A stretch of DNA of 64,000 nucleotides from assembly GCA_045129695.1 (NCBI GenBank), contig JBGVJZ010000011.1, positions 1 through 64,000 on the forward strand, in the 5' to 3' direction. The stretch's first letter is position 1. Every line of letters begins with the position of its first letter. Below, one piece after another: positions 59,172 through 64,000 of the stretch. The notes beneath the pieces are model-generated. The model saw only the letters and a program-made list of their open reading frames with translations. It had not been told where the DNA came from and did no database searches. A program made the translations under genes and the position numbers. Source of the DNA: Eshraghiella sp045129695 (GTDB lineage Bacteria; Bacillota; Clostridia; Lachnospirales; Lachnospiraceae).

Positions 59172-60250
59172 GTTTTGAACAGATGTTAGAAGGAACATTA
59201 AAAACTATACATAACGGGGAGGTTGTTGACGGCAAGGTTATAGCGGTTAAGGAAGATGAGATCGTCCTTAATATTGATTATAAAGCTGATGGTATCATTA
59301 CACGTAATGAATATTCAAGTGTGCCGGGCATTGACCTTCGTACTGTTGTGAAGGAAGGAGATGCTATCAGGGCCAAAGTTATTAAAGTTAATGACGGAGA
59401 AGGTTCCGTATTACTTTCATATAAGAGACTTGCCGCTGAAGCAGGCAATAAGAAGCTTGAAGAAGCTTTTGAGAACAAAACAGTTCTTACAGCAAAGGTT
59501 TCACAGGTTCTTGACGGCGGATTAACAGTTATTGTTGATGAGTCTAAGGTATTCATTCCAGCAAGCCTTGTGTCAGACACTTTTGAAAAGGATTTGTCCA
59601 AATATGCAGGACAGGAAGTTGAATTTGTTATCACCGAGTTCAATCCTAAGAAGAGAAGAATTATTGGTGATCGTAAGCAGCTTGTAGCAGCTAAGAAAGC
59701 ACAGCTGAAGGAAGAAGCATTAGCTAAACTTTCAGAAGGACAGGTTGTAGAAGGAACCGTTAAAAATGTAACTGATTTTGGTGCATTTATTGATCTTGGC
59801 GGAGTAGATGGACTTTTGCATGTATCAGAGATTTCATGGGGAAGAGTTGAGAATCCTAAGAAGAAATTTAAATCAGGTGATACAGTTAAAGCATTTATTA
59901 AAGAAATTAATGGGGATAAGGTTGCATTAAGTCTTAAGTTCGATAGTGAGAATCCTTGGTTAAATGCAGCAGAGAAGTATGCGGTTGGTAATGTTGTCAG
60001 GGGAATCGTAGCAAGGATGACAGATTTCGGTGCTTTTGTTGAACTTGAGGTAGGCGTTGATGCATTACTTCATGTTTCACAGATTGCCAGAGAGCATGTT
60101 GAGAAACCTTCAGATGTATTAAAGGTTGGTCAGGAAGTTGAAGCAAAAGTGGTTGACCTTAATATTGAAGACAGAAAGATTAGTCTGAGCATCAAAGCAT
60201 TACTTCCTGAAATAACTGCAGAGAATGCAGAGGAGACTGAAGCAGAGTAA
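59159..60250 (+). CDS. rpsA: S1-domain RNA-binding protein, RpsA-like
   Basis: 363 residues with four S1 repeats: about 18-90, 105-170, 190-258 (VEGTVKNVTDFGAFIDLGG, LLHVSEISWGRV) and 275-345 (VRGIVARMTDFGAFVELEVG, LLHVSQIAREHV). It resembles ribosomal protein S1 and the S1 proteins encoded next to ispH in clostridia. It may aid translation initiation or RNA turnover. C-terminal tail is acidic. Followed by a terminator fused to cheR. Confidence 0.92.
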   Translation: MSDLSFEQMLEGTLKTIHNGEVVDGKVIAVKEDEIVLNIDYKADGIITRNEYSSVPGIDLRTVVKEGDAIRAKVIKVNDGEGSVLLSYKRLAAEAGNKKLEEAFENKTVLTAKVSQVLDGGLTVIVDESKVFIPASLVSDTFEKDLSKYAGQEVEFVITEFNPKKRRIIGDRKQLVAAKKAQLKEEALAKLSEGQVVEGTVKNVTDFGAFIDLGGVDGLLHVSEISWGRVENPKKKFKSGDTVKAFIKEINGDKVALSLKFDSENPWLNAAEKYAVGNVVRGIVARMTDFGAFVELEVGVDALLHVSQIAREHVEKPSDVLKVGQEVEAKVVDLNIEDRKISLSIKALLPEITAENAEETEAE

Positions 60251-60292
60251 TATAATTTAAAGAACCCGCGTTAATCACGGGTTCTTTGTTTT
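60251..60292 (+). terminator. rpsA terminator with an adjacent -10 element
   Basis: AAAGAACCCG (60259-60268) pairs with CGGGTTCTTT (60278-60287), then GTTTT. The AGGAGAG site of cheR begins at 60293. TATAAT at 60251-60256 lies right before the 5' arm, so a transcript from it would start near 60263, inside the arm. No good -35 is visible. Confidence 0.6.
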
Positions 60293-60307
60293 AGGAGAGA
60301 GTTATTT

Positions 60308-61090
60308 ATGTTTGAAACAGGGTATGAAGAGTTTAAAACTGATATTTTTAAATTAACTAAAATAGACTTAAATGCTTATAAAGAACGTCAGATGAAGAGA
60401 CGTATTGACACATTAATTAATAAGCATGGATATAAAGAGTATAAGGATTTTGTCGCTGCTTTGAAAGTTAGTAAGGAACTGTTTGGTGAATTCGTAAATT
60501 ACCTTACAATTAACGTGTCGGAATTTTATCGTAATCCTGAGCAGTGGAAATATCTTGAAGATAAGGTTATTCCTGAATTGATTCGTAATTTTGGTCACGG
60601 AATAAAAATATGGAGTGCGGCATGTTCAACAGGAGACGAACCATATTCGCTTGTAATGCTATTGTCCAAATTTCTTCCGCTTAAACAGATTAAGATAATT
60701 GCAACGGATATTGACGAGCAGGTTATCAGCAAGGCTAAGATTGGTCTGTATAAATCAGCCAGCCTCAATGCTTTGCCACAGGAATTTAAGGATAAGTATT
60801 TTACCCGGATAACTGATGATACATATCAGATTTCAGAAGAGATTAAGAAATGTGTGGAATTTAAGAAACATAATCTTCTTAAAGACCCATTTTTTGATAA
60901 ATGTCATCTGATAGTATGCCGTAATGTTCTTATCTATTTTACAGAAGAAGCAAAACTTGATATTTATAGGAAATTTAATGAATCTCTTGTTAAAGATGGA
61001 ATTCTGTTTGTTGGAAGCACAGAGCAGATAACTACATATAAGCAGATGAATTATACTTCGCCTAAGTCATTTTTCTATCAGAAATTATAG
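60308..61090 (+). CDS. cheR: CheR-type protein-glutamate methyltransferase
   Basis: 260 residues. Small N-terminal helical CheR domain (YEEFKTDIFKLTKIDLNAYK) and SAM-binding domain with IWSAACSTGDEPYSLVML and HLIVCRNVLIYFTEEAK. It methylates chemoreceptors; no other chemotaxis gene lies in the window, so the receptor partners are elsewhere. AGGAGAG ribosome site follows the rpsA terminator at once. Confidence 0.93.
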   Translation: MFETGYEEFKTDIFKLTKIDLNAYKERQMKRRIDTLINKHGYKEYKDFVAALKVSKELFGEFVNYLTINVSEFYRNPEQWKYLEDKVIPELIRNFGHGIKIWSAACSTGDEPYSLVMLLSKFLPLKQIKIIATDIDEQVISKAKIGLYKSASLNALPQEFKDKYFTRITDDTYQISEEIKKCVEFKKHNLLKDPFFDKCHLIVCRNVLIYFTEEAKLDIYRKFNESLVKDGILFVGSTEQITTYKQMNYTSPKSFFYQKL

Positions 61091-61111
61091 AGTTAAGGTA
61101 AATCAAATATA

Positions 61112-63208
61112 ATGTTTAATAAACTTATGAAAAAATATAAATTTATTTTGTTAGTTTCCTTAATTGCAATAGATGTTTTGTTGATATGCGGTGATGAAAT
61201 AGTTCGTGTTGTTTCAAAAGAGCATACAGATATACATTATGACGAACAGGATTTTGTTTTTAATGATTATATTGAAATGCCTGAACAGGATGTTATGAAT
61301 GATATTGCGAATATCGAGACAGAAACTGATGCAGATGTTGATAATGAATTGAATGATGATTCACAGGTATCAGAACCGCATAAGAAAAATATTGCGGTTA
61401 TGGATAGCGGTGTAGTTATGTTTCCAGATGCAGAAGAAGATTTGGTTAATGAATCAATTAAATCCATGCAGATGACTGATAGTGGTGTTGAACTTAACAT
61501 TGCAACAGGCACTATGTTAGATGGGATGCAGAATGAGACGATTTTCTATCTGGGTGGCAATGCAGAATCGCCTTTAGGAAAGGGATATTTTGGTAAACTA
61601 ATATCCAAAACCGAATATAGCGATTATGTAACATATGTTATTGAAACTCCTGATTTTGATGAAGTTTTTGATGTTTTAAAAATCGATTTTGAAGAATCGC
61701 TGACAGCAGAAAATATTAGTGAAGTAGTGGCTTTGGAAGGTGTCAATGTTAATGCTACAGACAGTTTATCTACACATTTTGCAGACTATACAGGCAATAG
61801 TGACAATGGTATACTAATTGATTTTAATGTTGATTTATTGGACTTGCAATCTGTTTCGACTGATATTGCTAATTCCGGATTGGAACTTTCGGGTAAAATA
61901 GGCATTGAAGATATTAATGTTGATGTTGAAGTTAATTATGATGTTTTACATGATGATGGAATGAAAGAATTATCAGTTAATACAAATGGTAATTTATATG
62001 AAGATGTTAATGTTAATGCTGTAATTAAGATTGAATCCAATGAAGAAAAAGACATTATGTTTCCGATTGCTGCAATTACTTTTGACAGTACGATTAATCC
62101 TCATTATTACAGTAATGAAGATATTCGAACTTTATCAGGTTCAATACCGATAACTATTGAGCTTGTGGTATATGTTGATATTCAAGGAAATGTTACACAA
62201 AGTCTTAATGCACATTTGAACATGAGTCAGGAATTTAATTGTGAATACAACATAGTTGAAAATAATGAATGGATATGGGATGTGCAGTCGGAGGAGACAT
62301 CTATACAGAATGTTGATTTTAAAACTGAGATGAGTGGAAAATCGGATTCGTGCCTTGCGACAGGGCTTTCGTTATGTGTTTTTAATCTTGATATATTGGA
62401 TTTTGAGATATCCAGATTTGGTGCCGAGTCAGAAGGAATCTTGAAAATTGATTATCTTACAGATAAATCTGATTCGGTCAAAAGTACAGTAAATGCTACA
62501 CATAAATTGCGACTATATCTGAAAGAATATGATTTGAAAATTAATATTCGAGATGATGTTTTTACAGATTGTGATGGAAGTGAGAGTACAGAGGTTCAGA
62601 AGGAATATCTGCATTCCGATCTTACAATTAAGGAGTGGTCGGGAATATATGTACCACCGGCTCCGAAACCGCAGGCACCAAAGCCACCGGTATATGTGCC
62701 TCCTGTTGCACCGGGAGATGCTGTAAAATTATCTGTGCCGGATTTCAAACAGTATGATTCCAGATGGGGTGGTGTTTATATCGGAAATAAAACTATCGGG
62801 GCTGTGGGATGTCTTGTTGCTTCCATGAGCATGAAACATAGTTATCATACGGGAACAATAATATATCCGGATGCAATGCTTGGTAAGCTGGCATTCGAAA
62901 ATAATCTGTTGTGTTGGTATTCGGTAGGTGAACTTGGATATTATTATACAAATGGATATAATTGTGGCATTGATGCTTCAATAATGAATACGATTTATCA
63001 AAAGCTTAAGATAGGCAGACCGGTGATTATTGGCGGCACCAACTCATCCGGTGGAATGCACTGGGTAGTAGTAACGGGGTACAACGGAAATTCATCAGGC
63101 GTATTTAAAGCTTCTGATTTTATAACTAATGATCCAAATAAAGCAGGAATTACAAATTTGGAACAATTTCTTTCGGCGTATCCATGTGTGTATAGGTTGG
63201 TGTATTAG
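61112..63208 (+). CDS. Large exported protein with C-terminal C39-like peptidase domain
   Basis: 698 residues. An N-terminal hydrophobic segment (about 9-28) anchors or exports it. Residues 30-520 are acidic, beta-rich and unlike any family I recognise. A Pro-rich spacer (about 515-535, PPAPKPQAPKPP) leads to a C39-like peptidase domain: Gln547 in FKQYDSRWG, catalytic Cys567 in GAVGCLVASM, His650 in GGMHWVVVTGYNG and a later Asp-Pro (NDPNKAG). It is probably a surface cysteine peptidase or amidase with unknown target. Codon use matches its neighbours. The start at 61112 lacks a strong ribosome site; an ATG at 61127 is the alternative. Confidence 0.75.
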   Translation: MFNKLMKKYKFILLVSLIAIDVLLICGDEIVRVVSKEHTDIHYDEQDFVFNDYIEMPEQDVMNDIANIETETDADVDNELNDDSQVSEPHKKNIAVMDSGVVMFPDAEEDLVNESIKSMQMTDSGVELNIATGTMLDGMQNETIFYLGGNAESPLGKGYFGKLISKTEYSDYVTYVIETPDFDEVFDVLKIDFEESLTAENISEVVALEGVNVNATDSLSTHFADYTGNSDNGILIDFNVDLLDLQSVSTDIANSGLELSGKIGIEDINVDVEVNYDVLHDDGMKELSVNTNGNLYEDVNVNAVIKIESNEEKDIMFPIAAITFDSTINPHYYSNEDIRTLSGSIPITIELVVYVDIQGNVTQSLNAHLNMSQEFNCEYNIVENNEWIWDVQSEETSIQNVDFKTEMSGKSDSCLATGLSLCVFNLDILDFEISRFGAESEGILKIDYLTDKSDSVKSTVNATHKLRLYLKEYDLKINIRDDVFTDCDGSESTEVQKEYLHSDLTIKEWSGIYVPPAPKPQAPKPPVYVPPVAPGDAVKLSVPDFKQYDSRWGGVYIGNKTIGAVGCLVASMSMKHSYHTGTIIYPDAMLGKLAFENNLLCWYSVGELGYYYTNGYNCGIDASIMNTIYQKLKIGRPVIIGGTNSSGGMHWVVVTGYNGNSSGVFKASDFITNDPNKAGITNLEQFLSAYPCVYRLVY

Positions 63209-63214
63209 ATAAAT

Positions 63215-63272
63215 AACAGCTCTATAGATTTAATGCAGAAATGCGTTAAATTTATAGGGCTGTTTATTTTTT
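63215..63272 (+). terminator. Strong terminator after the C39-like gene
   Basis: AACAGCTCTATAGATTTAA (63215-63233) and TTAAATTTATAGGGCTGTT (63246-63264) pair at 17 of 19 positions, followed by TATTTTTTAC. It ends at the stop codon of the convergent XRE gene. Confidence 0.75.
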
Positions 63273-63528
63273 ACGAATCTGTTTTTAAGTTGTCTATTAG
63301 CAATTTATCCGTAGTTATCTTGAAAAAATTAGCCAGAATAACAACCTCATAATCAGGAACAAAACGATTTCCCTGTTCTATTCTTAAAATTGTTAAATCT
63401 GAAAATTCATGTCCTTCAAGTTGCAATTTTTCAGCCAATTGTTTTTGTGTTAAATTTCTTTGCTTTCGTAGTTGTTTGATCTTTTCACCAATAATATTTT
63501 TGGACTTGCCATCCCAATAGATTTTCAT
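63271..63528 (-). CDS. XRE-family helix-turn-helix repressor
   Basis: 85 residues. HTH of Cro/cI type: IIGEKIKQLRKQRNLTQKQL, then a second helix region ending with ILRIEQGNRFVPDYEVVILA. No other domain. The AAGGAGG ribosome site is 5 nt before the ATG. It is divergent from the gene at 63644 and its promoter region holds two copies of a 19-bp direct repeat, probably its operator. Confidence 0.9.
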   Translation of the reverse strand: MKIYWDGKSKNIIGEKIKQLRKQRNLTQKQLAEKLQLEGHEFSDLTILRIEQGNRFVPDYEVVILANFFKITTDKLLIDNLKTDS

Positions 63529-63538
63529 AAAATCCTCC

Positions 63539-63557
63539 TTCTAAAGATGAAGTTTTT
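63539..63557. promoter_or_regulatory. Operator-like direct repeat 1
   Basis: TTCTAAAGATGAAGTTTTT, identical to the copy at 63591-63609, lies just upstream of the -35 of the plus-strand promoter and in the leader of the XRE gene. Confidence 0.6.
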
Positions 63558-63558
63558 A

Positions 63559-63587
63559 TTGATATTAACTCTTGGGCGTGATATAAT
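63559..63587 (+). promoter_or_regulatory. Near-consensus promoter between the XRE and secreted-protein genes
   Basis: TTGATA (63559-63564), 17 nt, TATAAT (63582-63587) with a TG extension (TGATATAAT). Confidence 0.65.
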
Positions 63588-63590
63588 AAC

Positions 63591-63609
63591 TTCTAAAGAT
63601 GAAGTTTTT
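63591..63609. promoter_or_regulatory. Operator-like direct repeat 2
   Basis: Second perfect copy of the 19-bp repeat, 52 bp from the first, covering the expected transcription start. Confidence 0.6.
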
Positions 63610-63643
63610 GCAAATTTATATTTTTTATTAAAGGAAAAACAAT

Positions 63644-64000
63644 ATGAAGAAAAAAATTGTAACATTAATTGCAATTATTTTAATAGTTGTTATGGGAGCA
63701 GCTATATCCGTTTTTTACTGCACAAGAAACGGTGAAAAGGAAGCTAATAGTAATAGCCTTGCAAAGCACGAAGGATGTGATTTTACACGCTTTGAATGGA
63801 TTAAGCTTCTTTGTGAGAAAGTCGGTGTAACTGATTATGAATGTGAAATACCATATTTTGTGGATGTGACGAAGGATAGTGAATATTTTAATTATGTTCA
63901 GGCGGCTGTCGAATGGGAACTGTTAGAAGATGAGGAGTTGTTTTATGGGGACTATTGCGTGGATGGAGAATTTGTTGCCATGTCAGCAATGAAAACTATT
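63644..64000 (+). CDS. Partial secreted or membrane-anchored protein, runs off the window
   Basis: 119 residues to the window end, no stop. N-terminal signal or anchor (KKKIVTLIAIILIVVMGAAI), then a soluble domain with RFEWIKLLCEKVGVTDYE and FVDVTKDSEYFNYVQAA, a pattern that resembles S-layer-homology (SLH) modules, which bind wall polymers. It is controlled by the strong promoter at 63559 and probably by the divergent XRE repressor. AAAGGA precedes the ATG. Confidence 0.7.
   Translation, partial: MKKKIVTLIAIILIVVMGAAISVFYCTRNGEKEANSNSLAKHEGCDFTRFEWIKLLCEKVGVTDYECEIPYFVDVTKDSEYFNYVQAAVEWELLEDEELFYGDYCVDGEFVAMSAMKTI

Overview
The window looks like chromosome of a low-GC, Gram-positive, endospore-forming anaerobe of the class Clostridia, most likely a Lachnospiraceae member. 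Evidence seen here: a complete eight-gene spoIIIA operon, spoIVB and spo0A, a spoIIM-like gene, AGGAGG-type ribosome binding sites, AT-rich spacers, and a biotin-dependent sodium-pump decarboxylase cluster typical of anaerobes. No rRNA, tRNA, CRISPR array, phage or insertion sequence with a transposase was seen.

Layout. 1-4200: a small unknown protein, a lipoprotein alkylsulfatase-like metallo-hydrolase and a DUF368 lipid-carrier transporter. 4300-9400: spoIIIAA-AH. 9460-19800: yqhY, nusB, xseA, xseB, ispA, dxs, tlyA, nadK, argR, recN, spoIVB, a gene order shared with Bacillus but without accBC and folD and with nadK added. 19900-26150: a block separating spoIVB from spo0A (tandem PII-like protein, DUF1538 transporter, MATE exporter, PdaA-like deacetylase, membrane-anchored lipase). 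26200-28530: spo0A and glgA. 28600-33400: rqcH divergent from yicC-remA-gmk-rpoZ-uppP. 33500-37700: an aminotransferase, proC, nudF, a spoIIM-like gene and xerD. 37800-38840: DAHP synthase (minus strand). 39000-46160: a LytTR/LiaF-like pair, deoB-pdp-sirtuin and a three-gene ABC-2 exporter. 46150-48960: decayed paralogous lipoprotein genes around an intact nitroreductase, bounded by two copies of a palindromic repeat. 48980-55080: dacF, then a five-gene biotin/Na+ decarboxylase cluster. 55150-61090: rpiR, a flavoprotein gene, cmk, [repeat cluster], ispH, rpsA, cheR. 61100-64000: a large exported C39-like protein, an XRE repressor and a divergent secreted-protein gene that runs off the end.

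How the parts work together. Isoprenoid supply (dxs, ispH, ispA) feeds undecaprenyl phosphate, recycled by uppP and probably the DUF368 protein and used in wall synthesis together with dacF and the PdaA-like deacetylase. Sporulation control (spo0A) and execution (spoIIIA, spoIVB, spoIIM-like) are spread along the window. Nucleoside salvage (deoB, pdp) and pyruvate/oxaloacetate energetics (the decarboxylase pump) form separate operons.

The observations most worth following are: (i) a family of imperfect palindromic repeats whose core is conserved but whose outer arms differ between copies while still pairing within each copy; (ii) several places where a terminator hairpin is fused to the ribosome binding site or start of the next gene, with a -10 element placed so that new transcripts would begin inside the 5' arm of the hairpin; and (iii) Spo0A-box promoters at spo0A itself and at the nearby deacetylase gene. 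All functional calls come from reading the sequence; no database search was run.
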